From: Amycolatopsis suaedae
GTDB taxonomy: Bacteria; Actinomycetota; Actinomycetes; Mycobacteriales; Pseudonocardiaceae
Direction of reading: 5' to 3'
Assembly: GCF_004214935.1 (NCBI RefSeq)
Contig: NZ_SFCC01000011.1
Location: 124,001-188,000 of the forward strand
Length of the DNA stretch: 64,000 nucleotides
In this document: positions 24,966-33,578 of the stretch, piece after piece
Layout of the letters: the number at the start of each line of letters is the position of its first letter
Position numbering within the stretch: the first letter of the stretch is position 1
Made by a program: the position numbers and the translations under genes
Notes under the pieces: generated by a model
Databases searched by the model: none
Seen by the model: only the letters and a program-made list of their open reading frames with translations
What the model was told of the DNA's origin: nothing

Positions 24966-26099
24966 TCACCCCGGGTAAGGCGTGCTGGCCACAGGCATAT
25001 CGATCGGGTGGCCGTCGGTCGGCCCGGCCGGCCGGCCCGCCCCGAGCAGGTACAACGCGGTCTCGCCGATCCCGTCCACGCCCAGCGCGGTCTCGACCTC
25101 GGAGTCCCGGAACGCGGCCGTCTGGAACGGCCCGAGCCCGACGGCCGTGGTGACCAGGTCGAATGTCTGGGCCAGGTGGCCGGCGTCCAGCATGATCATC
25201 CGCAGCGTGCGGGGGTGCTTGTACTTGTAGGTCGTGCGCTTGATCATCGCCGTCAGGAACACCACGAACCCGGCGTCGACGGCCATCCGCTGGCCGAACG
25301 CCAGCCGGTCGACGGCGGCCCGGTCGAAGGCCGGGTCGATCAGCTCCAGCGCGTGCAGTTCGGCGTTGTAGTGGTAGAGCCCGGGCGCGACGCCCTCCAC
25401 GTCGAGCACGCCGATGTAGGGCTCCAGCTCGTGCCGGGCTCCGCCGCCGGGGCTGGTGCGCATGAGCAGCGTGCCGTACTCGCGGGCGTCGACGAAGTAC
25501 ATCGGGGCGAACGCGTAGTGCAGCACGGTGGCCAGTTCGCGCAGGGTCACCGGCTCGCTGGTGAACTCCCGGTGCGTGCGGCGGGCGAGCAGCACCTCGT
25601 CGAAGTCCCTGCGCAGTGGCAGGAACGCCCGGGGCAGCCGGACCAGCGGAGCGTCCGGATAGCTCTTGAAGATCGGCGGAGGTGGCCCCGCCGCGAGCGC
25701 GACGGCGGCCGCCGCGGCACGGTGTTCCTCGTCGTCGCCGATGTAGGCGGCGTCCTTGGTGCCGAAGTGGAAGAACCGCGCCTCCTCGCTCCACGCCGCC
25801 CACTCGCTGATCAGCGTGTCCTCCCGCTCGGCCTGCTCGGGTGAGCGCAGCAGCCCGGCCTCGGCCAGCGCGGTCACCGCGGCCCGGACCGACTCCGGGT
25901 CGTAGCCGGGCAGGTCGGCCAGGACGGTCTCGACGTCGGTCCACTCGTCGAACAGATTCAGCAGGTTCATGGTGGCCGCGTCGACCACCGTCGCGTTGTC
26001 CTCGTCGTTGTCGGACGACTTGGCCGTCAGGTAGTCCTCGAGGACGAACTCGCCCTCGCTCCAGTAGCCCACCAGTGTGCGGGCACGACGAAACTTCAC
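24966..26099 (-). CDS. SagB/ThcOx-type FMN-dependent dehydrogenase
   Basis: 377 aa. An N-terminal region of about 120 residues resembles a winged-helix substrate-binding part (VVDAATMNLLNLFDEWTDVETVLADL). The nitroreductase-fold FMN domain starts near residue 165 with LLARRTHREFTSEPVTLREL and continues with RTSPGGGARHELEPYIGVLDVEGV, GLYHYNAELHALELI and MLDAGHLAQTFDLVTTAVGLGPFQTAAFRDSEVE. SagB proteins oxidise azolines to azoles in RiPPs; others desaturate different substrates. No YcaO cyclodehydratase is in the window. GTG start. It lies 90 nt downstream of a 22-aa peptide gene, past a strong hairpin. Confidence 0.88.
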   Translation of the reverse strand: MKFRRARTLVGYWSEGEFVLEDYLTAKSSDNDEDNATVVDAATMNLLNLFDEWTDVETVLADLPGYDPESVRAAVTALAEAGLLRSPEQAEREDTLISEWAAWSEEARFFHFGTKDAAYIGDDEEHRAAAAAVALAAGPPPPIFKSYPDAPLVRLPRAFLPLRRDFDEVLLARRTHREFTSEPVTLRELATVLHYAFAPMYFVDAREYGTLLMRTSPGGGARHELEPYIGVLDVEGVAPGLYHYNAELHALELIDPAFDRAAVDRLAFGQRMAVDAGFVVFLTAMIKRTTYKYKHPRTLRMIMLDAGHLAQTFDLVTTAVGLGPFQTAAFRDSEVETALGVDGIGETALYLLGAGRPAGPTDGHPIDMPVASTPYPG

Positions 26100-26135
26100 C
26101 GGGTCTCCCCTACGGATCAGTGGTGCAGAATGGGA

Positions 26136-26170
26136 GGGGGAGGTGCGACGTCCGAGGTCGCACCTCCCCC
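26136..26170 (-). terminator. Strong hairpin between the 22-aa peptide gene and the SagB gene
   Basis: GGGGGAGGTGCGAC (26136-26149) and GTCGCACCTCCCCC (26157-26170) form a perfect 14-bp stem with a 7-nt loop. It stands 19 nt after the peptide stop and 36 nt before the sagB start. It probably attenuates transcription so the upstream operon and peptide are made in excess of the dehydrogenase. The minus-strand side has no U-tract. Confidence 0.8.
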
Positions 26171-26189
26171 TTTGTGTGCTGCCCGCGGA

Positions 26190-26254
26190 CTACGCCGGGT
26201 GGTTGCTCAGCAGGTTGCCGCGGGTCTTCTTGCGGCGCACAACGACGGTGTACG

Positions 26255-26258
<4 letters not shown>
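26190..26258 (-). CDS. 22-residue peptide, candidate RiPP precursor or leader peptide
   Basis: A 22-codon ORF beginning MTYTVVVRRKKTRG and ending NLLSNHPA then TAG. Its ATG overlaps the transporter ATPase stop as ATGA, as at every other junction of this operon. A near-perfect ribosome site AAGGAGGTGA (26265-26274) stands 6 nt upstream. A basic N-terminal half (RRKKTR) and a GNLLSNHPA tail without Cys resemble a minimal leader-core layout. A strong hairpin and then a SagB dehydrogenase follow. Translation is well supported. Function is inference: a peptide substrate for SagB, a metal-binding peptide related to the transporter, or a leader controlling sagB. It is too short for routine gene callers. 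Confidence 0.75.
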
Positions 26259-27051
<793 letters not shown>

Positions 27052-27055
<4 letters not shown>

Positions 27056-28083
27056 AGGCCCGTCTCCGACAACCTGCGACGGCGGGCCATCAGCGCCAGG
27101 AACACCGGCGCGCCGATCACCGAGGTCAGCACGCCGACCGGGATTTCCTGTGGCCGCAACAGAAACCGTGCCAGCAGATCGACCAGCACCAGGAAGCCCG
27201 CACCCGCGAGTACCGCGGCGGGCAGCACCCTGCGGTGGTCGCTGCCGACCAGTAGCCGGACGGCGTGCGGCACCACCAGCCCGACGAAGTAGATGGCACC
27301 CGACAACGCCACCATCACCCCGGTGACCAGCGACGTCGAGGTGAACAGCTCGCCCCGTAACCGGTTGGCCGGAACGCCGAGCCCGGCCGCCGTCTCGTCG
27401 CCGACCAGCAGGGCGTTCATCCCGCGTGCCCTGGCCAGCAGCGCCACGATGCCGACGGCCAGCGCCACGGCCGGGACGCCGAGGTCGGCCCACCTCGCGC
27501 CGGCCAGACTGCCGAACAGCCAGAACAACGCGGAGTTCGTCTTGCCGGGGTCGTCTGCCTGGAGTACCAGATAGTTGGTGACGCCGAGCAGCGCGTACCC
27601 GACCACGACGCCGACCAGCAGCAGCCGGGTCGGCGCGAGCCCGCCCCAGGTGCGGGCGAGCAGGTAGACGAGCCCGAACGTCAGCATCGCTCCGACGACG
27701 CCGGCGAGCGCGTGCGAGGTGACGCCCCAGAAACTGACGCCGAGCACGATCGACGCCACCGCCCCGACCGACGCGCCCGACGAGATGCCGAGCAGGAACG
27801 GGTCGGCGAGCGGGTTGCGTACCAGTGCCTGTGTCGCCACGCCGACCACCGCGAGACCCGCGCCCACCAAGGCGGACAACAGAACGCGGGGCAGTCTGAG
27901 ATCCCAGACAATGGCGTCCTGGGTGAGTGTCCAGCCGCTGGGGTCGCCGAGCGCGGTGATCCGGTGGAACAGCACCTGCCAGACGACGTCCGGCGGAACG
28001 GTGACCGAGCCGTAGGCGATACCGGCGGTCATGGCGAGCACCAGCAGCACCGCGAGCGCGGTGAACACGAGCGCGACCTTCAC
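27052..28083 (-). CDS. FecCD-family ABC transporter permease
   Basis: 343 aa with about ten transmembrane helices. Family signatures: LRLPRVLLSALVGAGLAVVGVATQALVRNPLADPFLLGISSGAS near residues 65-110, and VPHAVRLLVGSDHRRVLPAAVLAGAGFLVLVDLLAR near the coupling region. It forms the membrane channel for an iron-siderophore or corrinoid importer. GTG start overlaps the binding-protein stop (GTGA). No second permease is present, so it probably acts as a homodimer. Confidence 0.93.
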
Positions 28084-29126
28084 CTGACGCGGTCCGGGTG
28101 CAGCTGGCGGGCGAGGGAGACGACGGCGTCGGCGCTACGCACCCCGCCGTGGGAGGCCTGCTCGTAGACCAGCCGCGCGAACCTGCCGTCGCGCACCGCC
28201 GGTGTGCCAGCCAGCCCGGGGAAGCCGCGGACGAACTTCTCGGCCTCGGCGAACGCGGCGTCGTTGGCAGCCTGGTTGCCCTTGTCGTAGATGATCAGCA
28301 GCACGACCTCGGGGCCGTCCTGTGCGATCTGTTCCCAGCTGAGCTTCTGGTAGGCCTTGTCCAGGTCGGCGAAGATGCTCTGGCCGCCTGCCAGGTTGAC
28401 CACGGCGTTGACGGCCTGGCGGTTGCCCGGTGCGTACGGCGTCTGGGTGCCTTCGTCGAACTCGAACGGGAACACCTTCGGCCGCGGCGCTCCCGCGATG
28501 GCGGTGCCGACGTTGGCGACCTTGCCGCGCATCTCCTCGATCAGCGCGTTGGCCCGGTCGGCGACGCCGAACGCGGTGCCGAGGTTGCGCAGGTCCTGGT
28601 AGATCAGTTCCAGATCGGTGCGGGCGGCCGGGGTCGCCGCGGCGCAGGCGGTGCTCAGCGCGAGGTAGGAGTTGACCCCGGCGTCGGCGAGTTCCTGCTG
28701 GGAGGTGGCGCCCTGTGCCTCGAAGTTCGAGGAGAACCCGCCGAGCACGAGGTCCGGTTGTGCGGCGAGCAGTTGCTCGCGGGGTACCGGCTTGTACGCG
28801 CCGGGGGTGTACGCGCCGGCGAGTTTCGGCAGTGCCTGTGCGGCGGCGTCGAACTGCGGTGGGAACACGCCTGGCTTCGGCGGGGAGCCGATTCCGACCA
28901 CAGTGGACTGAACACCCAGCCAGAACAGCGGTTCCAGCACGCTGTCGGTCAGGGCGACCACCCGCTTCGGTGGCGTGCTGAACTTGACCGTGCGGCCGGT
29001 GCAGTCCTTGATCTCCGCCGGGGTGTAGCCGGCCGCCTGTGGCGCGGCCGGCCCGGCCGTTCCGGATGGACCGCCGCAGGCCGTGAGGGCGGCGGCGAGG
29101 ACGAGAACCGTGAGCTTCCGCGTCAA
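28080..29126 (-). CDS. Siderophore/corrinoid-type substrate-binding lipoprotein
   Basis: 348 aa. TTG start at 29126 overlaps the upstream stop as TTGA, with GGGAGG 5 nt before it. Signal peptide LTVLVLAAALTAC ends in a lipobox Cys near residue 17. The mature class III binding protein shows KRVVALTDSVLEPLFWLGV, PREQLLAAQPDLVLGG and EQIAQDGPEVVLLIIYDKG. The ligand cannot be read from sequence; iron-siderophore or cobalamin-like compounds are typical. Confidence 0.9.
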   Translation of the reverse strand: MTRKLTVLVLAAALTACGGPSGTAGPAAPQAAGYTPAEIKDCTGRTVKFSTPPKRVVALTDSVLEPLFWLGVQSTVVGIGSPPKPGVFPPQFDAAAQALPKLAGAYTPGAYKPVPREQLLAAQPDLVLGGFSSNFEAQGATSQQELADAGVNSYLALSTACAAATPAARTDLELIYQDLRNLGTAFGVADRANALIEEMRGKVANVGTAIAGAPRPKVFPFEFDEGTQTPYAPGNRQAVNAVVNLAGGQSIFADLDKAYQKLSWEQIAQDGPEVVLLIIYDKGNQAANDAAFAEAEKFVRGFPGLAGTPAVRDGRFARLVYEQASHGGVRSADAVVSLARQLHPDRVR

Positions 29127-29482
29127 CTCGGCCTCCCGACGCCGGTGGACGGGTGGGTGAGCCGGGCTGTCAGCCGCGCGGTGCCGCCCGCGGAGTCCGG
29201 GTCGGCGGTGCCGGACCAGCAGCCGTCCGCACCGGCCAGCAGCACGGCGACGCCCTCGGCAGGGCAGGACTTCACGCAGCCGGACACGGTGACGGTGATG
29301 GCGTCGCGTCCCAGCAGGGCGTACATGTCGCGTCGCAGGTCCCGTACCCAGGCGCCGGTGTCGTGTTCCCGGCACCGGCCACAGACCAGCAGCACCGAGT
29401 CGGCGCGCCGCCGCAGGGCTGGGCTCTCGCTCGTCCGCATGGCATTCATGTCGTTGAGCTTGCCGGGAAAGTTCCCGTCCAT
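29123..29482 (-). CDS. Small Cys-rich protein, thioredoxin-like [2Fe-2S] ferredoxin/DUF1636 type
   Basis: About 119 aa; the start is uncertain (ATG 29482, 29449 or 29440). The core reads SVLLVCGRCREHDTGAWVRDL and ITVTVSGCVKSCPAEGVAVLL. Two Cys in the first segment and Cys-x3-Cys in the second match the four-Cys pattern of thioredoxin-like [2Fe-2S] ferredoxins and DUF1636 metal-binding proteins, families that recur in cobalamin and iron loci. First gene of the coupled transporter operon. It may reduce or handle the imported metal complex, or supply electrons to SagB; both are inference. Confidence 0.65.
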   Translation of the reverse strand: MDGNFPGKLNDMNAMRTSESPALRRRADSVLLVCGRCREHDTGAWVRDLRRDMYALLGRDAITVTVSGCVKSCPAEGVAVLLAGADGCWSGTADPDSAGGTARLTARLTHPSTGVGRPS

Positions 29483-29564
29483 TCGGGTGATCCCACGCCC
29501 CGGCGCCTCGTGCCTGCACACTTCGGCCCCCAGCGCAACTCCCGCGCCCCGCCCGAGGGCGATG

Positions 29565-29605
29565 AAGGGAGCTTTGCTCGCGTCTTAGGGTAGTAAAGCT
29601 CCCTT
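29565..29605. terminator. Inverted repeat downstream of the SigC-like gene
   Basis: AAGGGAGCTTT (29565-29575) and AAAGCTCCCTT (29595-29605) pair perfectly over 11 bp with a 19-nt loop. It lies 66 nt after the sigma gene stop and upstream of the transporter operon, so it probably ends sigma-gene transcription. The AAAGC/GCTTT core echoes the other dispersed hairpins. The rest of 29483-29670 shows nothing definite. Confidence 0.6.
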
Positions 29606-29670
29606 GCTCCCCGAAAATGCCCGAAATGACCGGTTGGGTTTGTGGGTGGATGGGACTTTCGTGGGCGGGG

Positions 29671-30213
29671 TCAGCCGGGGAGGGCGCGGGCGTCGCCGCC
29701 GGAGGAGACGGCGGCGGCCAGGTACTCGCGGGCGCGGAACACCCGCGAGCGGATCGTGCCGACGGCGCACTCGCAGACCTCCGCCGCCTCGGCGTAGGAC
29801 AGGCCGGCCACCTGGGTCAGCACGAACGCGTCCCGCCGCTCGGGGTCCAGCTCGGCGACCAGCTGCTGCAGCACGACCAGCCTGCCGTGGTCGGCCAGCG
29901 CGGGCTCGGTCGTCAGGTCGTCGAGCGGGCTGGTCTGGGGCTTGCGTTTCGCCCCGCGCAGGTGGTCGGCGGCGACCCGCCGGGCGATGGCCAGCAGCCA
30001 CAACCGGGCGGGCGAACGGCCCTCGAAGTCCCGCAGCGCGGCGAACGCCCGCAGGTAGGTGTCCTGCACCAGGTCCTCGGCCGACCGCGGGTCGGCCAGG
30101 TAGCCGAGCAGCCTGTGCAGCTGGTGGCGGGTGGCCGCGACGAACCGCTCGGCGGACGCACGGTCACCCGCGGCCGCCTGGAACGCGTGCCGGGTGATCT
30201 CGTCGTCGTCCAC
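29671..30213 (-). CDS. sigC: SigC-like ECF RNA polymerase sigma factor
   Basis: 180 aa from GTG 30213. Region 2: HRLLGYLADPRSAEDLVQDTYLRAFAAL, then RSPARLWLLAIARRVAADHLR. Region 4: LDPERRDAFVLTQVAGLSYAEAAEVCECAVGTIRSRVFRAREYL. These stretches align closely with Mycobacterium tuberculosis SigC ([21 protein letters not shown]), including the unusual Cys pair in region 4. It is divergent from a zinc-binding membrane protein whose promoter fits the SigC consensus. Confidence 0.88.
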   Translation of the reverse strand: MDDDEITRHAFQAAAGDRASAERFVAATRHQLHRLLGYLADPRSAEDLVQDTYLRAFAALRDFEGRSPARLWLLAIARRVAADHLRGAKRKPQTSPLDDLTTEPALADHGRLVVLQQLVAELDPERRDAFVLTQVAGLSYAEAAEVCECAVGTIRSRVFRAREYLAAAVSSGGDARALPG

Positions 30214-30252
30214 GAGCAGACACCCTAGAGGGCCGCGGACTACACCGACTGG

Positions 30253-30280
30253 GCGAATCGGCGGAACTTTTCGCCGTCCG
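30253..30280 (+). promoter_or_regulatory. SigC-type promoter of the divergent membrane gene
   Basis: GCGAAT (30253-30258), 16 nt, CGTCCG (30275-30280). The M. tuberculosis SigC consensus as I recall it is SSSAAT-N16-20-CGTSSS, and this site matches all positions. The -10 ends 17 nt before the ATG at 30298, giving a very short leader. Confidence 0.65.
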
Positions 30281-30297
30281 CTGCCGACCTGCACGAT

Positions 30298-30993
30298 ATG
30301 GACTGTTCCACCGTGCGTGAGGCCGTGTCCGCGACCCTGGACGACGAGGATCCCGGGGTGCCCGCGGAGCGGATCGACGAGCACCTCGCCGGGTGTGCGG
30401 CCTGCCGCGAATGGCGGGAGTCCGCCATCGCCGTCACGCGGCTGGCCCGGCTGTCGACGGCGGGCACGCCACCGTCCGTCGGTGAGCACGTCTTCGCGGG
30501 CATCGGACGGCCGAAGCGGGTCCGCAGGCGCGACCGGCTGCGGGCCGGGCTCGTGTTCGCCGCCGTCGCGCAGTTGTCGGTCGTGGTGTCCCAGCTGCTG
30601 GCGCCGCACCTGGCGCAGCAGAGCAGCGCGGGGCATCTCGGACACGAGACGGCCGCGTTCAACTTCGCCGTCGCGATGGCGATGCTGTTCGTCGCGTGGC
30701 GGCCGAACCGTGCGGGCACCCAGCTGCCCGTGCTGCTCAGCTTCACCGCGATTCTCGCCGTTCTGTCCATTGTGGACCTGTTGAGTGGCGCGGTCGGCTG
30801 GTACCGGCTGAGCAGCCACGTTCCGCTCCTGCTCGGTGTGCTCTGCACGGTCCTGCTCGGGCTGACCCAGCGCGGCACCCCCGCGCCGGGGACGGTCGCC
30901 GGTGAACCTTCCGGCGAGACCGTGGTCGAGACCGACGCGCCCGCCCCGCCGACCGCGGACAAGCACCGCCCGCCGGCCGCCCGCGCGGCTTAG
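30298..30993 (+). CDS. zf-HC2 anti-sigma-like membrane protein
   Basis: 231 aa. N-terminal zinc-binding anti-sigma domain with HLAGCAAC (H-x3-C-x2-C) near residue 30 and an earlier Cys at residue 3. About four hydrophobic helices follow (LVFAAVAQLSVVVSQLLA, FNFAVAMAMLFVAW, LLSFTAILAVLSIVDLL, VPLLLGVLCTVLLGL), then an acidic Pro-rich tail. Encoded divergently from the SigC-like gene, it should sequester that factor at the membrane until zinc or thiol chemistry or another signal releases it. Confidence 0.85.
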   Translation: MDCSTVREAVSATLDDEDPGVPAERIDEHLAGCAACREWRESAIAVTRLARLSTAGTPPSVGEHVFAGIGRPKRVRRRDRLRAGLVFAAVAQLSVVVSQLLAPHLAQQSSAGHLGHETAAFNFAVAMAMLFVAWRPNRAGTQLPVLLSFTAILAVLSIVDLLSGAVGWYRLSSHVPLLLGVLCTVLLGLTQRGTPAPGTVAGEPSGETVVETDAPAPPTADKHRPPAARAA

Positions 30994-31058
30994 GAGTAGG
31001 GACCCCTCCCGGGCACCCGGGGTTACCGTCTTTCGCCTGCGGAAGACGGGAGCCGACG

Positions 31059-31445
31059 GTGGCCGACGACGAGATCTGCCTGTTCTGCCTGAAGCCGATC
31101 GAGATCGGCCAGTTCGTGGCGTTGTCCAAGGTGTACGCACGTCAGCTGCTCGGCGCGTCCCCGCCGCGGCGTTCGAAGGTCAAGGCACCCAAGGGCACGA
31201 TGTGGGTGGCCCACGTCGCCTGCGCGCGGGCGGCGGAGAAGGAAGTCTGCGTGTTCTGCGGGGAGGGCATCCTGTGGGGCGAGCAGGTCGCGGGCCTGCC
31301 GGAGACCTACGTGCGGCGGCTACTCGGTGGTGCCGAGCCCGACGAGCGGTCCCGGTCGACCGACCCGCGTGGCCGCCCGTGCGTCGTCGCGCACGGCACA
31401 TGTGCGACCGAGGCCGGGGTGGACCTCGACCAGGCCGAACGATGA
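31059..31445 (+). CDS. Protein with two tandem Cys-x-x-Cys zinc-ribbon-like repeats
   Basis: 128 aa from GTG. I do not recognise the family. It is an internal duplication: ICLFCLKPIEIGQFVALSKV...YARQLLG, ending in WVAHVAC, and VCVFCGEGILWGEQVAGLPETYVRRLLG, ending in VVAHGTC. Each half offers Cys-x2-Cys plus His-x2/3-Cys, enough for one zinc site. No signal peptide. Convergent with the TraB-like gene 2 nt away. A nucleic-acid or protein adaptor is conceivable. Confidence 0.75.
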   Translation: MADDEICLFCLKPIEIGQFVALSKVYARQLLGASPPRRSKVKAPKGTMWVAHVACARAAEKEVCVFCGEGILWGEQVAGLPETYVRRLLGGAEPDERSRSTDPRGRPCVVAHGTCATEAGVDLDQAER

Positions 31446-31447
31446 GG

Positions 31448-32131
31448 TCAGAGCGAGAACGCGGTGACGTACTCGGCGTCCCGCGGGACGTAGCGGTACC
31501 GCTTCATCAACGCACCCACGACGGCGGGCATGTGGCCGGCGCCGTACACGACCGCCACCCGCAACGGCTCCGCGGAACGTCGCTCGTGCAGCGTGAACAG
31601 GGCGTCGACCAGCAGCCGGTCCCGCTCGTCGACCACCAGCTCCTCCATACCGGGCGGCAGCTCGCCCGCCTCGTCGACGATCGTGTCGTCGTCGACGGCC
31701 GCGTGCCTGGCCATCGTCGCCCGGGTGCCGGTCAGCAGTACGAGCAGCGCCGCCACCGGAATCAGGCTCCACATGAGGACGCGGCTGGTCCACGGCACCC
31801 TGCGCCAGGATTCCCTGAGCTGTCCGGCGGTCATGTCCGGCCGCACCAACGGGATGTCCAGCTCGGCCAGCCGCAGGTTCTGCACCACGAGTCCGCGCTT
31901 GAACCGCATCACCCGGTACACCGCGGTGAGCAGGGCCGTCTGCGCCGATCGCGGCATGCCCTCGGCGACCACGACGTCGCATTCGGCGATCCGCCTGCGG
32001 ATCTCCGCGTAGTACCTGGCCTCGCCGACGTGCAGCATCGGGAACAGCACGAACTCCAGCGGGGTGCCCGCGCGGCGCATCCGCGTCACGACCACCCGCA
32101 CCCAGAGCGTGCTGACGTCGACGATCTGCAT
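31448..32131 (-). CDS. TraB/PrgY-like membrane-associated protein
   Basis: 227 aa. EFVLFPMLHVGEARYYAEIRRRI near the N-terminus carries the LxxxHVG-type motif of the TraB/GumN (TIKI) family. A conserved acidic position lies in VVVAEGMP, and VAVVYGAGHMPAVVGAL gives the late GxxH motif. One hydrophobic helix (RVLMWSLIPVAALLVLLTG) sits in the middle. TraB of enterococci limits pheromone signalling and animal TIKI proteins are metalloproteases; a peptidase role is possible here but not established. Confidence 0.7.
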   Translation of the reverse strand: MQIVDVSTLWVRVVVTRMRRAGTPLEFVLFPMLHVGEARYYAEIRRRIAECDVVVAEGMPRSAQTALLTAVYRVMRFKRGLVVQNLRLAELDIPLVRPDMTAGQLRESWRRVPWTSRVLMWSLIPVAALLVLLTGTRATMARHAAVDDDTIVDEAGELPPGMEELVVDERDRLLVDALFTLHERRSAEPLRVAVVYGAGHMPAVVGALMKRYRYVPRDAEYVTAFSL

Positions 32132-32165
32132 GGCGCCAGTCTGCGCGGCGCCGGTCTCGGATCGG

Positions 32166-32585
32166 CTACGAAGCCGTACCCCTCGCGCCGGTCAGCGCAC
32201 GGACGACGGCCATGCACTGGTCCTCGACGTAGGCCAGCCCGGCCTCCTCGGCGATCCGCCGGGCCTCGGCGGACACGATGCCCTGCTGCAGCCACAGCGC
32301 TCGCGCGCCGATGGCGACGGCCTGCCGCGCGACGTCGGCTGCCTCGGCCGACGGACGGAAGACGTTGACGATGTCAACCGGCTCCTCGATGTCGGCAAGC
32401 CGCTGGTACGCCCGGTGGCCGAGCAGCTCGGTGGCACTCGGATGCACCCCGACGATCCGGAAACCGGACGCCTGCATGGCCGCGGGCACCGAGTGCGCGG
32501 ACTTGCCGGGGTTGGTGCTCAACCCCACCACGGCGATCGTTCCGGCTCCGTCCAGGAGCCGCGCGGCGGTCTCGAAGTCGTCCAT
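32166..32585 (-). CDS. CoA-binding domain protein (YccU type)
   Basis: 139 aa, the stand-alone CoA-binding Rossmann domain: GTIAVVGLSTNPGKSAHSVPAAMQASGFRIVGVHPSATELLG, VDIVNVFRPSAEAADVARQA, and GARALWLQQGIVSAEARRIAEEAGLAYVEDQCMAV. The pattern matches YccU-like proteins, including the Cys near the end. Biological role unknown. Confidence 0.9.
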   Translation of the reverse strand: MDDFETAARLLDGAGTIAVVGLSTNPGKSAHSVPAAMQASGFRIVGVHPSATELLGHRAYQRLADIEEPVDIVNVFRPSAEAADVARQAVAIGARALWLQQGIVSAEARRIAEEAGLAYVEDQCMAVVRALTGARGTAS

Positions 32586-32679
32586 GACCCGTGTAACACC
32601 CGACGGGGTACGCCGATTCCGCGAGCGAGCGGGACGGCCTACCCCGGCCTAAAATCAGCACTCGGGGAAGGAGCACGCG

Positions 32680-32844
32680 ATGACAGGCGGATCCCGACGC
32701 TTCGGTCGCCGTTGCCGGCACGACTACGAGATCGGCGACCTCAAGCCCGAGGCGGCCGACCAGGAGGCCCCGCCCGGCGACAACGGTGAGAAGGCCTCAG
32801 CGCCCAGCGGTACGACGGAGCCAGAGAAGGCCGAGGACCGGTAG
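32680..32844 (+). CDS. 54-residue polar protein, unknown function
   Basis: Begins MTGGSRRFGRRCRHDYEIGD and continues with an acidic, Pro/Glu-rich tail ending EPEKAEDR. ATG is preceded by AAGGAG at 6 nt, a strong ribosome site. The basic head (with Cys and His) and acidic tail suggest a disordered protein. The last 48 nt overlap the convergent membrane gene at 32797. Only the ribosome site and codon bias support it. Confidence 0.5.
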   Translation: MTGGSRRFGRRCRHDYEIGDLKPEAADQEAPPGDNGEKASAPSGTTEPEKAEDR

Positions 32845-33189
32845 CACCAGCGGGATGAACAGGTAGCCGCGGCCGTAGTCCGACCACACGGTGGCGTCCG
32901 GGAACGCCTCGGCGTCGACCAGGCTGAACGTCCCCACCGCCAGCACGCCGAGCAGTTCGAACGCACACGACGCCGTCGCCACCGCCCGGCTGCCCCTGGC
33001 GAGCGCGACCGTGGCGAGCACGTAGACCACGGCCGCGACCGCGGACAGCACGTAGGCCAGCGGCGCCTCGGAGAACCGGGTGGCGATCTGCACGACCGAC
33101 CGCGACGTCGCGCCGATGGCGAAGATGGCGTAGACCGCGATCAGCAGCCTGCCCGGTCCGGTGCGGGTGGCTTCGGGAGTCTCAGGCAT
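32797..33189 (-). CDS. Small integral membrane protein
   Basis: 130 aa with about four helices: LLIAVYAIFAIGATSRSVVQIA, YVLSAVAAVVYVLATVALA, AVATASCAFELLGVLAVGTFSLV and YLFIPLVLPVLGLLWL. I recognise the general form of actinobacterial membrane proteins of unknown function. The start overlaps the end of the upstream membrane gene by 8 nt, so the pair is coupled and may form one complex. Confidence 0.75.
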   Translation of the reverse strand: MPETPEATRTGPGRLLIAVYAIFAIGATSRSVVQIATRFSEAPLAYVLSAVAAVVYVLATVALARGSRAVATASCAFELLGVLAVGTFSLVDAEAFPDATVWSDYGRGYLFIPLVLPVLGLLWLRRTAGR

Positions 33190-33544
33190 GGCCGTCCCAG
33201 ATCTGCTGCATGCGCACGATCATGACCGGTAACGCGAGGCAGGCCACGATCAGGACCGCCGTGCCCCAGCGGCTGCGTTCGGCGAGCGACCACGCCACCG
33301 CGATCGGCAGGATGATCAGGCACCCGATGAGGTAGCCGACGAACGACGCCCCGGAGACCGGGCGGTCGGTGCCGACGAGCTTCACCACGCCGATCACCAG
33401 CTGCACGACGAACGCCAGCTCGATGACGCCCAGCGCGATCAGCAGGAACGTGTCCGGCCGGCGGTTGCGGATCACCAGCACGAGTGCCCACAACGCGCCG
33501 AGCAGGGTGGCGATGATGAGCCCGGTGGCGAGTGCGTCGACCAT
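33182..33544 (-). CDS. Small integral membrane protein, first gene of a coupled pair
   Basis: 120 aa with four hydrophobic helices: MVDALATGLIIATLLGALWALVLVI, FLLIALGVIELAFVVQLVIGVVKLV, FVGYLIGCLIILPIAVAW and WGTAVLIVACLALPVMIV. Family not recognised. It is followed by another small membrane protein with an 8-nt overlap; function unknown. Confidence 0.75.
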   Translation of the reverse strand: MVDALATGLIIATLLGALWALVLVIRNRRPDTFLLIALGVIELAFVVQLVIGVVKLVGTDRPVSGASFVGYLIGCLIILPIAVAWSLAERSRWGTAVLIVACLALPVMIVRMQQIWDGHA

Positions 33545-33578
33545 GGTGACCCCGACATTACTACTCAGCGTCGGAGAG

